Assembly (NCBI GenBank): GCA_028532985.1
Contig: JANCIK010000002.1
Coordinates: forward strand, 2,232,001-2,296,000
Source: Stropharia rugosoannulata
Taxonomy: Eukaryota; Basidiomycota; Agaricomycetes; Agaricales; Strophariaceae
Direction: 5' to 3'
Length of the DNA: 64,000 nt
In this document: positions 44,328 to 56,369 of the stretch, in pieces
Numbering within the stretch: position 1 is the stretch's first letter
Layout: each line of letters opens with the position of its first letter
Translations under genes and position numbers: made by a program
Notes under the pieces: model-generated
The model's database searches: none
The model's input: the letters and a program-made list of their open reading frames with translations, nothing else
What the model was told of the DNA's origin: nothing

Positions 44328-45990
44328 TCACAACACAGAGAATACATAGGATGATTCCCATTTGTAAGGCCTTTCTGGGTCATATATCTGATCAACACCA
44401 AATTCTGGATTGTTAATTGCGTCGATGAAGCTTTCTGCTTCGATAACCATACAAGAATGGTCAGTGTATACCGTATCTGGACCTCCTTGAGAAACCTTGC
44501 GAGGAATCGGGAGGCTTGCGTTGACAAGTGTATTACAAGTGTATACCTGGTCAATCGACGTTAGTGATTTTACTTTGTTTGAATCAAAAGATGGTGTCTT
44601 TACTTGGAAAGCAGGTTGATCTGTAAAAACGTCGAGCCTGCCATCATAATTACATACACTGCACAAAGGCCAGAGCTGTTGGCTGCTTACCTAATTCCTG
44701 AATTGACACTCCATACGGAAAGCGCATGTTTTTTAGGATCAACTTCGTCGAGAATCCAGCAATTATCAAATCCTACACAGTCTATGTCGGGCTTATTTAT
44801 GAGCCAGCGTTCGAGGACAGAGATTTGCTATGGCTTACCCGTGCCACAAAATTGCTCTGCAGCAGTCTCCGGGATGCTTGCCCCGATTGATTTAGGTCGG
44901 CGGAAATCCATTGGGGTATCCTGAACTTCGAGCAGTTGGCCGGTTGGGATAAGGTGTCCGTCTGTAGCTACAAATTTAGAGGCCTGCAATTCAACAATAT
45001 GCCCGACAAGGTCTTGCGTTTCTTGGTATGCTTCAAGGTTCCAGTAATGGTGCCCGCTCAGCATTATGGGGGTCTTCGCAGATGCGATGGCGTGCATTGA
45101 AATTTTCCAGGTTGACTTGGATTCTAGGGTGTATGTAACCTGCAGTTCGTGGTCAGATTAAACTGACGTCGACCGGAAAGACATCATACAGTAGTGTTCA
45201 CTGTCCCGGGGAACCCTTCCATTCCGTTCGGATCCACAAGCATGAATGTTACCGAGTTCGAAGAGATTTTTACTGCTTCCCAAACACGATGATCATACCC
45301 AGTAGTCCCTCCGTGTAAGGCGTCGAAGTTGTCTATAGATGAAGAACGTAAGCCTTTGCTTATAATAAGTAGACTTTAAAACGAGATTCACTTTCGTTAC
45401 GAGGGACAAAAAATTTAGTTCCGGGACCAGACGCATCTTTGCTGACCGGGATTGTAAACGTCCCATTTCTAATCCTATTAGCGTATCTTCGTTTATTCAA
45501 CGTTAGAACATCAGTTCTAAATTTAATCGGCATTATAAGTTACCTGCCAACAACAGGTCCAAAATATGGATGGCCATCGGCTTGTGTTTGATATAAAGTC
45601 TGATATGGGTCCTCAGTTGAAACAGGTCCAGAAGTGATAAATTATATCCTACGTGGTTATCAAACCCCAAGATTATATCTCGGAATTTTCCTTTCTTTAA
45701 GTTTGAAAGTTAACGATGGTTTGCACTCAATCTACTCAAATTCAATACCTTGTCCTTTACCCAGAAGTTGGTTACTGTTGCGCCAAGAGGGATAAAGGTA
45801 GCATGTATAGACGCGTCTGGAGCTTGCAGATTAATGGAATTCAGTCCCTTCGAAGGTCTCTGTCAGTACAGGGTACCTGCCGAAAACTGCTGATACATAC
45901 ATCAGAAATTTGGGCCAATACTGTTTCGGTATGCAAAGTGAATGAAACGGCCGTCAAAATAAAAAGAGAATAGGATGCAAAGACAACCAT
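44328..45990 (-). CDS. Secreted aldose 1-epimerase (galactose mutarotase family)
   Basis: Interconverts alpha and beta anomers of aldoses. The start at 45990 gives MVVFASYSLFILTAVSF, a clear signal peptide with likely cleavage near VLAQIS (about residue 27), so the protein is exported. The beta-sandwich core follows: ATFIPLGATVTNFWVKDK, HPYFGPVVGRIRNGTF, FFVPRNENNFDALHGG, YDHRVWEAVK, then the active-site block IMLSGHHYWNLEAYQE (family His), and the late Glu in DHSCMVIEAESFIDAINN. It ends KWESSYVFSVL. About nine short introns. The signal peptide is the notable point; most characterised eukaryotic mutarotases are cytosolic. Extracellular carbohydrate use by a wood- or litter-decaying fungus is a reasonable inference. 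Confidence 0.87.
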
Positions 45991-46314
45991 TTTGTTTGAA
46001 AAGAGTGCACACAGGAATACGATGGAATACCACCTATTTTATATTCTTTTGGTTGAAGTGTACCACATGATCATGAGTATTGCGTTCACCGTTGGAGTGC
46101 AAGCACAATCATTTATTTTTATTGTGCATCAGAGTGGAGCAACGTAGCATTTTATCCATTGTGATGTCCATGTAGTGAAAGAAGTAACGCTAATAGGAGA
46201 AAGTGTGTCTATGGAAGATTCAGAGATGCCCACGTGAGGTACCAAGTTGCAACGACTTACACACAGTGACAAAATTCAAAAGCTAGTAAGGGTTACATCA
46301 TTAATAGAAGTCAC
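45991..46314. other. Intergenic region between the epimerase and BRCT genes
   Basis: About 320 bp holding the epimerase promoter and the 3' end of the BRCT gene, both on the minus strand. AT-rich; no RNA gene or repeat seen. Confidence 0.35.
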
Positions 46315-47151
46315 TTATGTAGATGCTTCTATAAAGCTTTGCAGCGTGTTTGCTTGCGTGACGACAGCATAGGTCCGCTCGGACCGCCGTTTTTCTGCTT
46401 TGACACTATCAAGTACCCATTCGGGTTTTACAACATACACGTTTCTGGTTTCCCTGGTAAGTAAACGGTGAGTCTTAGAACCACTTAACCCGCGCGAAGT
46501 CAAGATGTGTGTACAGCGCGAAGCAGAAAGGCTGTAAGATGTGATCATCGGCATGGTCCACTTTTTGAAAAGGAAGATAGAGTTACACGATCTGTCCGCC
46601 AGCTTCGAGAACCACTCGCTTCATCTCGATGTCCGTGGTCGACTCAAGGTAGCCATCTATATATATTCTTGTCCCTTTTAGTATGCCAGAGGACCCAGAC
46701 GACTTTGCTTCTTCCTGCTGTGCCTTCAATTTTGTAATACGATCAACATTGTGTAAGCTTTTAACGCCATGTCGTCGGCCGTTCGAGATTTGGTGTCCAC
46801 TCGAGCATGATACGATGTGGTCTGGAAAGGTTGACCATATAAGTTGATGAAAGTAGAGATGTGCCGGTGTAAAAACCTGTGCGTTTATAAATATCGGAGT
46901 GTGTGATGGGGTTTAGTGGATCAGAAAGCGATTTTAACAATGCATCGGTTACGGCTTTCGAAGAACCAATGAAGTCTCCTGTTCTGCATAGATAATATCG
47001 GTATAATGTAGCCTGTAGCCTGTAGGTTATACCTGTTTCCTCGTAATCCTGCGCTTGCGTTTGTGTCTTTAGTTGAAGACTTATATACTGAAGGCTTCTG
47101 TGCGGTTGCGCGCGTTGACTTTGCAACTGGAAAATATGCTTCTATGTTCAT
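46315..47151 (-). CDS. Small single-BRCT-domain protein
   Basis: About 230 residues after splicing. The start MNIEAYFPVAKSTR is the first ATG and is followed by a low-complexity basic/Ser/Thr region, an in-phase junction to RTGDFIGSSKAVTDALL, then SSGILKGTRIYIDGYLEST. The BRCT domain runs from there through DIEMKRVVLEAGGQIV, CTHILTSRGLSGSKTH and VYVVKPEWVLDSVKAEKR (with the conserved Trp) to TYAVVTQ. The domain most resembles that at the N-terminus of REV1, but no polymerase follows: a stop comes about 20 residues later. The N-terminal FPVAK-like stretch could be a PCNA- or UBZ-type contact, unproven. Presumably nuclear. An orphan REV1-like BRCT protein conserved in fungi, or a REV1 N-terminal duplicate, are both possible. 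Confidence 0.72.
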
Positions 47152-47411
47152 TTCACTTTGTATATTTGAAGAATAGAGTATAGATTAACAGTTCATGCAC
47201 TGTTTTACGGAGATGTAAGAGAATAAATAGATTGGAAACTCGAAAGAGCAGCGCAAGAGCAGCGTTGTCGGAGCAATGTGAGAGTGGTGGCACAAGACGC
47301 GTCGAAAAGTGTGACCCAGCGGCAAGCGCGTCATGTGCATGAGGCCCGGAGTCCGGATCCGAGTCACACCATTTCCGCGACTGCTACTCGGATTTTCATT
47401 GACGATAAGAA

Positions 47412-49439
47412 ATGCAATGGGGCCGTAAGCTCTTCATATCAATCCAGTGCCTGGCTCCCAGACATCAGGTCAAAAATCCTCCCGTATTCCTCAGACCAAT
47501 GTCTACGAGAACTTACCAGGATGCCGTTGAACACCTCAACTCCTTGCAAGCCAATGCGGCAGCGCTCGAAGCAGTCCGTGCTTCAGGAGGTCGATCTAGT
47601 GCTTTTGCCATTCCAGAGATGATCGAATATCTCGAAATTATTGGATATACGGTCAGTATCACTCAACCAAGTACGAGACAATGCTAACACTACGCAGCCT
47701 GAACAACTGAATCCTCTCAACGTTATACATATCACCGGCACCAAGGGCAAAGGTTCTACCAGTGCCTTCACAGAATCTATCATACGACACGCTCAGCCTG
47801 CTTGGAAGACTGGTGTGTGTTGAGGTTATAGGTGCAAAAATTGCGCGAATAACTCGCCCAACTAGGATTGTACACCTCCCCGCATCTCGTCGCTGTTCGC
47901 GAAAGAATAAGAATCAATGGCGCACCACTGTCCGAAAGCAAATTTGCTGAATTCTTTTTCGAAGTCTGGGATAAACTGGCATCCAATAAAGTGGTGAGTC
48001 ACCATTTCAAGGCTATATTTAGCGTGTAGCTCACTCTTTCCACAGAAAAAAGTGCCAACAACTCCTGATATGCCGGGATATTTTAGATTCGTGACGCTTA
48101 TGGCGTATCACGTCTTTCTTTCATCTAAAGTTGACGTGACCATCCTTGAGGTCGGCGTAGGCGGCACATACGATAGCACCAATATCGTGCCAAAGCCCAT
48201 CACGACTGGCATAACTTCTTTAGGAATCGACCACATACATGTCTTAGGAAAGACGCTGCCAGAAATTGCCTGGCACAAAGGCGGGATCTTCAAGGCAATT
48301 TGGCAAATATTGTCCCGTTAAATATCTATTCTAACTTCACATATAGAAAGATGTACCAGCTTTAACTGTTGAACAACCTAAAGACGCCTTGGATGTCTTA
48401 CAGTCCCGCGCAGCAGAACTGCAAGCTAAAAGCTTGACCGTAGTACCTATTAATCAAGAAATAACTCAATTAGAAGGTACAGGGCTTAGACTAGGTACGT
48501 ACTCTTTTTCTGTGGTTTCCGTGAAAAAAACTGGCCTCTAAGCATTCTCATATACAGGCCTTGCTGGTGCCCATCAGAAACAGAATGCCAGTTTAGCTGT
48601 TGCATTAGTGCACAGTTTTTTGAACTCATCGACTGGGATGTCGGAAGACATCAACTCGATGGCCGAGACATTCCAGCGCGGATTAGTTCAGACGAGATGG
48701 CCCGGTCGTTGTCAAACAGTTGCAGACCCGAGGCATTCTAATCTAACGTGGTATCTGGACGGCGCTCATACTTTGGAAAGTTTAGATTGTTGTATACAGT
48801 GGTTTGTTAGTCCGGGGATTGGGTTGTCCACATCTCCCGAAACAGCTACCACTAAGTAAGTACCCTTGTTTCGGTGTCCTCCAGTTCTCCAAAATTATTT
48901 ATGATTGCGTGTAGATCATACATAAGGTTCCTTGTGTTCAATTGCACCAGCGGTCGCTCTGGAGAAACATTCCTTAAGAAGGTTAAGGAAACTGTTCGCT
49001 CACAGCTGTGGTTGCACAATCGTGACGCCGAAGATTTGTCAACGTTCTTTGATCATGTCATATTTTGCACAAACGTGACATACGCTGATGGCCATTTCAA
49101 AGGTGGTGAGTACACATTCATCTCTCGTCGGCATTAATATCGTTGTTAATAATAATAATAATAATAATAAATTATCTAGATCTCACTACGAAGGCCCTCT
49201 CCGACTCAGAATTAACTGAGTTGAAGACTCAACATGCTCTTGCTTCGGCCTGGAAAGCACTTTTCCCCACCTTTCACAAAGAAAAAATCTATGTACTGCC
49301 ATCAATTGAACACGCTGTTCGGGTCGTGAAACAAGAGCAGTCAGCTTCTAATATTCCTGCAAAAATTCTGGTAGCAGGAAGTTTGCATCTTGTTGGGGGT
49401 TTAATAGAGGTCGCTGATTTATCTGACGTTGCATTATAA
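47412..49439 (+). CDS. MET7: Folylpolyglutamate synthase, probably with mitochondrial and cytosolic start codons
   Basis: Adds glutamates to folates so that they are retained and used by one-carbon enzymes. The first in-frame ATG (47412) opens MQWGRKLFISIQCLAPR, a basic amphipathic leader typical of mitochondrial import; a second in-frame ATG at 47499 (MSTRTYQDAVEHLN) is the usual cytosolic start. The P-loop is ITGTKGKGSTSAF; then LYTSPHLVAVRERIRING, ILEVGVGGTYDSTNIV, GIDHIHVLGKTLPEIAWHK, LDGAHTLESL and SLHLVGGLIEV. Exons are separated by short introns, the last with an AAT microsatellite (49147-49171). The end at 49439 is 265 bp from the convergent SLX4 stop. Confidence 0.93.
49147..49171. 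repeat. (AAT)n microsatellite in the last FPGS intron
   Basis: About eight tandem AAT units inside the intron that ends ATTATCTAG before DLTTKALSDSEL. Seen directly. Confidence 0.9.
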
Positions 49440-49704
49440 ATTATAATAATAGTTATATATATTGGAGAGAGATGGATTCATACACTTCTGGCGCCGACTC
49501 ATGTTCGATGGCCGAAAATGCGTCGTCGAATGTCTTGTTTTCAAATCGACATGTATGGCTTACAAAAAGGTAACAAAAGATCTCGGGGTTTCCTTGAATG
49601 GCAAGGGCGATGCCTGTTTGCCCGCCACAATGATGCCACCAAAAACGATGACAAATCTGGAGGCATCTTTTTGGTTACCATAATAGCGGTTGGACGAAAT
49701 TTGT
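49440..49704. other. Convergent 3' spacer (FPGS/SLX4)
   Basis: 265 bp. AT-rich at the FPGS end (TTATAATAATAG), then open frames that are probably the SLX4 3' untranslated region. No independent gene supported. Confidence 0.35.
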
Positions 49705-51665
49705 TTATATCCTCCGGCCAGGACCCTTCGGTCTGGATGCTTCGTAAAAGTGTATGGCCTGGATTATAATGAGTAAGGCTATCATCTAATTTTGTCGATA
49801 AACCGACCTTCTTGTCAAGGTACTCTCGTAGATGTAATATCAATTTACGGTTAACAGGAGAAAATTGTTGGGCTAGTCCCACGAAAATATTAAAATCAAT
49901 TGGCTGTCATAGAGTATAAATACCAGAAGAATGTAGCAAGATAACTTTGCTGCTTGCCTCGTAACGAAGGATACGCATGTGTACTTCCTTGTTCTGCAAT
50001 AATTGTTTTGTTATTTGTGCTTCCCAGTCCTCATCGAAACAGAAAGCAGGTTGCTTAGGTGTACGTTTTCTCCTATCAGTTTTAATTGGGGTTTCTAATA
50101 CCTTCGACACTTTTCTTGATATTCTCTTAGGAGATTTCGTGGATGATAGGGAGATTTTGCTGGAGATCTCACTAAAACTAGTATCCTGAATGAACACAGT
50201 AAATATGGGGGCTTAAATGAGGGTATACAATAATTCCTACGTATTGATTGGCTACCACACTTAGGTGTTCTGAAATTCTGCCACCCCATAGCAAACATCG
50301 ATTATATGTCGATTAATAAGAGTCAATGGATTACCAGCGTTATTGAACATACCCTCCATGGTTCAGGTTTCCATCTACGTCAACACTTGGCATTGGCAAA
50401 GAAGTTACATGAACCGAGCGCAAATGGTCTGAGGATGAAGGAGAAGACGGGGGAGACGATGTGACAAACAGTGACTTCGTGGTCGCGCCCTGCAGTTGGC
50501 CCAAGGAACTCCGCGTAAAAGGTTGAGTGGACGGGGGTGAACAACAATCCTCATCTGTTTCCAAGGAGTTTGGATCCAACCCTGTGGCTGGCACAAGTGG
50601 GACGGTGTACAATGAACTCGTCGGCGAGAGAACAAGTCTGGCTCGGCTCAAAATATTGTCACGGTTCCCAGAAACACCAGCGACAAGAGTTCGGGTGTCT
50701 TTTGCTTTCGCCCGCTTACGCGGGCCAACTTGTACCAGGATGTCTTCCATAAACGTATTTTTCGAAGACGTATCTACAGTAAGGCATCGCGGTTGCTCTT
50801 CTTTACCCTTGCCTGAAGGGGCTGACGGATTAACCTTCGCTATTTCCTTTTGGAGCAAGATTTTGACAGTATCTTCGTTCAGACTTTGTTTTTTGGCACA
50901 ACTTCGGATATGAGCCAGCTTCTGAATATTCGTTTTCCGTGCCGTCCATGGCAAGTCACAGCAGATACAATGCGAAATATTGTCCAAGTTGAGCGACGAA
51001 ATATCCAAAGTGGTGCTTTGATGGATTTGTCTACTTTGACTAGGTTTTTTGTAGGTAATAAGTGATGTAGAAGCATGCGCCCGTCCTTTACGAGCTATCA
51101 TTGGATTGTTATATGCAAAGCGGTCGAGGTCTGAGCCTTTGAGAATCTTTTCTTTGGGTGACCCAGACCTCCAGCCCTCGTTAGATAATGTCGGTGTGTC
51201 ACAAGGCGTCGAACAAGTTGCTGCATTTTTATATTGTGTGAAATCAATGTGGAATTTGAAAAACGCTACCGAACATATAAGCATACCTGGATTGCTGACT
51301 GTAGGTATTATTCTTTCAGAGTCAGAGTCATCTATATTGTAACAGACGGGTATCGTGAGAGGACCAAGACGAAAGGAAGTAACGACCATCATACCAGATA
51401 TTTCTATTACATTAGTATTGACTTGGTTGGTCGATGCAGAAATTCTTGCATTCCTTTCTTGAAGCACTACGGGTTGTACCCTTTTTCTGCGGCGTTCCTC
51501 TCTCTCGGGCTCAGAATCTTCCACAAAGTCATCAGTGTAGCCAGCGGTTCTGGCCAAAGGTTTCGCAAGGGTATAAAACATGATTCGCCTTGTTAATTCC
51601 AAGATATGAGTGTAACGAGTGGCCAGATGTGTACGTCTGTAGTAGGATATAAGGCGAAATGACAT
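49705..51665 (-). CDS. SLX4: Structure-specific endonuclease subunit SLX4
   Basis: Scaffold that activates SLX1 and other nucleases on branched DNA in recombination and repair. The start at 51665 (MSFRLISYY) is the first ATG of the open frame; a second at MFYTLAKPLARTAGYTDD is the alternative. A Cys/His zinc-like motif lies in SHCICCDLPWTARKTN followed by KLAHIRSCAKK, as in fungal Slx4. The middle is disordered and Ser/Thr/Pro-rich (about 50,400-50,850). The C-terminal SLX1-binding domain reads DWEAQITKQLLQNKEVHMR, then ILRYE, IDFNIFVGLAQQF and LILHLREYLDKK, with the last exon giving AIHFYEASRPKGPGRRI and TAA at 49705. The final intron (GTCGGT to ATCCAG) was chosen because it alone restores AIHFYE, the known C-terminal block. 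Confidence 0.85.
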
Positions 51666-52081
51666 AGGAGAGCTGGAAGAACTGTGAATCAAGTTGGCAA
51701 CTTGAAGTGCGAACTTGGTATGACAAACAAGTTCAATGTGGAAATTAGTGTCACGCTGGTGGCACTACTCGATCAAGATCGCGACGCGTTGTTTGGGTCT
51801 GTTTTACTCTCTGCATCGACTTTCCAATTGCGCCCCAAGTCGATTGTTCCCTACGCCGTACAACGTCCTCCATACTCTTACTTATATCAGACTACCGATT
51901 TATCTCTGCAAACAAAAGCTTTTTCTATAACTGATATTTCCTTTGTCCGCGCATAACTAATCTCTCCAAATCACTATCTAGTATTGCGACTCATCCGATC
52001 CACGCGTCTCGAGAGTCAACGTCAGTTTCTCTATTTACACGTTAGCTTGATCCGCCAGCTAAGTCATGGGGATGTAGAGTA
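51666..52081. promoter_or_regulatory. Divergent promoter region (SLX4 / importin)
   Basis: About 415 bp. Open plus-strand frames (51684-51956) look non-coding. The importin leader includes a CT-rich segment near 51,960 (TCTCTCCAAATCACT). No specific element is named. Confidence 0.35.
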
Positions 52082-55000
52082 ATGCATAAACAGCCTCGTG
52101 TACTGGGTTCTCAAACTCAGAATGTCTCCCCAGAAGAGCTCTACGAAGTCATCGTCGGCGCCTCTTCTCAAGATGTCAAGAAAGTTCAAGCATCAAGTCA
52201 ACGCCTGAAGGAAATGCTCGAAATGTTTGGTGCCTACGATGCATTGCAGGAAATAGCGATTAGAAATAACTTGCCGCTTGCTATTCGTCAACAGGCCATC
52301 ATTCAATTCAAAAATGTTGTCGTTAATCATTGGCGATCAAAGAAGTAAGAGCATGATGCTGTGGAGTATATACATTCTGGCTCAAACGTGTCTGACTGAC
52401 TTGCATAAGACTCCTTTCCGACGAGCACAGAGCTCGTATCCGAAAGAGATGCCTTCTGTTTATCGATGAGGAGGACGACATGGTAATTCATACTTCACTT
52501 CTTTCTCGTCAGACTTTCACCTCTGATTAGATCGCAGAATGTAATGAAATTGTTTTGGCAAAACTAGCACGGTCTGATTATCCAACCGTCTGGTAGGTCG
52601 AATTTCTTATGTTTCTAGTCTATTAACCCTTACGCTGTAACAATCCCAAGGCCTACTCTGATCAGTGATCTTGTTCAACTCATCAATACCAAAATGGAGG
52701 CACGATATGTTTCATTGGTAGAAGATGCTAGGGATACTCTTAGACTTCGTCGAAGTCTCAAAATTTTAAATGGCATTCTCAAAGAATTCGCCAGTATCAA
52801 ACTTCCTAACGGCATGAAAGCAATGGCACAGGTGCGTTCTATTGCTTGGTTAAGTATTGCATAGATGATTGACTAAACCTGAAGATTACCGAACAATTGC
52901 GTCACTTGCTTCGAAATTACTATTCTACCATGTCCTCGACATTTTCCACAGCGAACATAACATTGGACAGTATCTCTTCGCAAAATGTACAAGATAACAT
53001 TCTCCTTTCACATCTCGTCTACAAATGCTTAGTAAAAATATCTGTCTGGCTATGGAATAAAATGAGCAAAATGAATCAAGAGGAACATCAAGTAAATCAA
53101 GCATGGGTATTCGTATTTAATGATCAATAACTCTCTGCTCGCTAAACATAGTTGTTTGCAGATAGAAGACGTCTTCAAAAACTCATTAACTCAGTTCAAG
53201 AGCCTTGCTGACTTGCGAAAAAACATAGTTTTCTCAGTTATTCAAAATGATTCCATGAAAAACGAACAGATACGACGGACTATTATTGTCCTTACAAAGC
53301 ATCTTCGAACATTCGGGAAATTCTTTCGGCGCTTGCAGCAACTTTCTCCTGAGCGTTTCGTATCTTTACCTATGTGTGAAGATTTGATTATGTTGTATTG
53401 GTCCCAAATAGTCGATTCTACGAATTACCCGCAAGCCCTCATAGCAGGTGACACCTTTTCAGCTAACATTTCACATCTATGCAAAACTTATGTTATATAC
53501 CAGATTCCGATGAAGCTTTGTATCCTGTGCGATATCTTGTTCAGGCAATGGTACTCTTCAAGGAAAGCCTTTCTCAATTCACTGCCAGGAAACGGAATGG
53601 AACACCAAATCCGAATAGTAAGTGTCCACAGAACGAAGATAGCTATAACTAACTGCTCGTAGCACTATCACGGGAGTTTGTTGAAAACGCGGTCCGTATA
53701 TTAGTAACTCGTTTCATGCCTCTCAATACGTCGGACTTGGAAAACTGGATGGCTGATCCGGAAGAATGGGTCAATGTTGAAGATAAAGAAAACGATCAAT
53801 GGGAATATGAAATCAGAGTAAGTTAGTAACCTCTTCAGTCATTACAAGATATATAATGACAGTTTTAAGGCTTGCTCAGAGAGAGTAATGATGCAGCTTT
53901 GTAATCAATTTCCAGATTTCGTTGTGCCACTGCTGGCCACAACGTTCGAGCAAATTGCTTGTAAGAGTCGTATAGATTCTTTCGGTCATTCAGAGACTGA
54001 CAGTGTTATAGCTCAGCCTTCCGTTGGGCTCGACGCCATAGTTCAAAAAGAGGCACTATACTGCGCTGTCGGTCGTTGTGCTCTTCGTCTCAAAACCACT
54101 ATCCAGTTCGACCAATGGATTCAAGGAAATTTCTTCCAAGAAGCCCATGATACAAATCCAACGTAAATTTTTATTTCGAAGAAGATGGATTTAACAGATG
54201 CTCATCCACACCTATTAGATATCCAATCATTAAAAGGAGGATTGCATGGCTTCTGGGGAAACTGGTTTCTGATGAATGCATTTCTCCTAATAATGCGAAG
54301 ACTTGGGAAATTCTTATACACTTGCTCCAGGACCATGGGCCTGGAAGCGATACCGTGGTTCGACTTACAGCAGCCGCTGCCTTACGCGAGTGTGTAGATG
54401 TATGTCTATTTTATTTTATTTTATTTTTATTTTTGAAACATAGCCCTTTGAATAATCGATGCTCTTAATGTAGTGTTTAGGTTTTGATGCACAAGCTTTT
54501 GCCCCGTTCTTGGCCATTGCGGTACCTCAGCTGATCCAACTCATGACGGAGGCAGACACCTTGGAGAGCAAGCGCAAACTCGACCAGAGCTTGAATACAA
54601 TCATTGAACAGTGTGGGGCTCTGGTAATTAATCTTCTGTGGGTTGTTCAACCCGGGAGTTAACCACCTACTGTTCAGATACTTCCTTTTATATCCGTGAT
54701 AGTCGGCCCCATCCCTCAACTCTGTAAGGAGACCCAGGTTTCAATTCATATTTGCTGATACTGAACCGTAATAGGGGTTGATGCTGCGAACGACTTCCTA
54801 TTCAAGGCGTCCTTACTGGTTACAGTTACGAAACTAGTCGAAGTGAGCAAGCATTTACATTCTCTTATATGTGTCTTACCAATGTTATGTGATTTAAGGC
54901 GGTAAAAGAGCATTCAAGTCCGCTGGGAACTCTTATCATACCGTTGATCCGCGAGAGCCTTTCTCCAGCTGTCAGTCACTCTGCATACTCTTCCGAGGCG

Positions 55001-56304
55001 TTATTTACATGAGAATAAAGTTAATAGTGCAGTTAGACATCGATGGTCTTAGCCTTTGGTCAAGTTCACTGCGTAACACCATCTCAGTAACAAGTAACGA
55101 CGGCAGTCCCTGTTTACGAGATATCTTTCCCGACGCTGTTACTTTACTGGGAACGAACCTGGACCTTCTTGGAAGTGCCACCAGTATAATGGAATCTTAT
55201 TTCTTGCTAGACTCGCAGTACATTTTGCAGGTAAGCAAAGTTTCAACCTTTGCGGTGTTTTAACTAAAGCTGTGAGATAGGTTCACGCAGTGGATTTATT
55301 CCGTTCCTTCTTAAATGCTCTAACAAGTAACATTGCCGATGTTAATGCCAAAGAGCTGCTTCAGGCCCTAGAACTATTAGTTCAATTAGCGCCGTCGAAC
55401 CTATGGGGCGAAGCGTTCCACACCTCTGGACTTTTTGCCCATCTCTTCAAAACTCTAATCACAGGCGAGGTGTGTCTTCCGTACAATTATTATCAGCTCT
55501 AGTAACTTGGTCATCTTTAAGAGCGATACCATTTTCCTGACGCAACATATCTATCTTTTTTCGCGCATGGCTATGATTGACAGGCGAATGTTTCTTCAAT
55601 TGATAACTGCTAGTGCTCCTATCTTGAATCAAACTGAAGCCCTATTGTACGATGCGCTGTTGGACCAGTGGTGGGGAAAAGTACGTTTCAGTGACTAAAC
55701 AGTACACCTCAGTTGCAAATTGGTTTTATCTAGTTCGATAATATGAGCGAGCCGCGTCACCGGAAATTGACTGCGTTGGGAATCGCCAGTTTAGTCTCAA
55801 CTGCCAGGCCTGAAGTTTTGCAAAGATTGCCTGGAGAAATATTCAATATGTGGCTAGATGTGTTCGGAGAGCTGAAAGAATCTCAGGAACGGGAAGCAGA
55901 ATATCAGCAACAGTTGAGGTACTTCACTATAATTCCTCAATAGTAATATCAAGCATTAAAACGGAAGCAGCTCAGGGCCTTCATCGCCTACTAACCTCGT
56001 CCGGTTCTGGGAGTTGGATCATGTTCCTGTCTCATACTATCGTGATACGGAAGGAACACCAGAATATACTCGACGTCAAGCAGTAAGTGTTTATCATAGT
56101 TTTCTCGCGGCGGTACATTGGCCCACTTTATTTATTTAGTTGTACGACCGAGACCTGGTTCGAACGACGCCTCTTGTCGCATATGTCGGACAACAACTTA
56201 GAGAAGCTGAGTCAACCTGTGGATCACTTGTACTTCAGAAGTACCTTAGCACTACAGATCCCATGGTACTAAAGCAGGTGCAAGATACTCTTGCCCGGGG
56301 CTAA
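52082..56304 (+). CDS. KAP120: Karyopherin beta family importin (KAP120/importin-11)
   Basis: Nuclear import receptor; yeast Kap120 carries cargo such as Rpf1 and Ho. Start at 52082 (MHKQPRVLGSQTQ). The importin-beta N-terminal domain is plain: VQASSQRLKEMLEMFGAYDAL, AIRQQAIIQFKNVVVNHW and ARIRKRCLLFIDEEDD, followed by HEAT repeats including DYPTVWPTLISDLVQLINTK and SLKILNGILKEFASI. Interior exons give FREFVENAVRILVTRFMPL-like, DPEEWVNVEDKENDQWEYE and LFDLHAKEL-like segments, and helical blocks such as LQALELLVQLAPSNLW. The tail reads LSTTDPMVLKQVQDTLARG. More than 15 short exons; not all boundaries fixed. A TTTTA-rich run (54408-54435) lies in one intron. It is convergent with PEX2, only about 65 bp away. 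Confidence 0.87.
54408..54435. repeat. TTTTA-type low-complexity run in an importin intron
   Basis: Tandem TTTTA/TTTTTA units (CTATTTTATTTTATTTTATT onward) between exons; seen directly, likely neutral. Confidence 0.7.
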
Positions 56305-56369
56305 TAAGACCGATTTTTTTTGTTGTGTTTAGTTATTTTCAATTGTATCACTATCCTACAAAAAAGCCT

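Noticed and set aside
56150..56172. TGGTTCGAACGA, another T-loop-like stretch
   Set aside because: It lies inside importin coding sequence and lacks tRNA arms.
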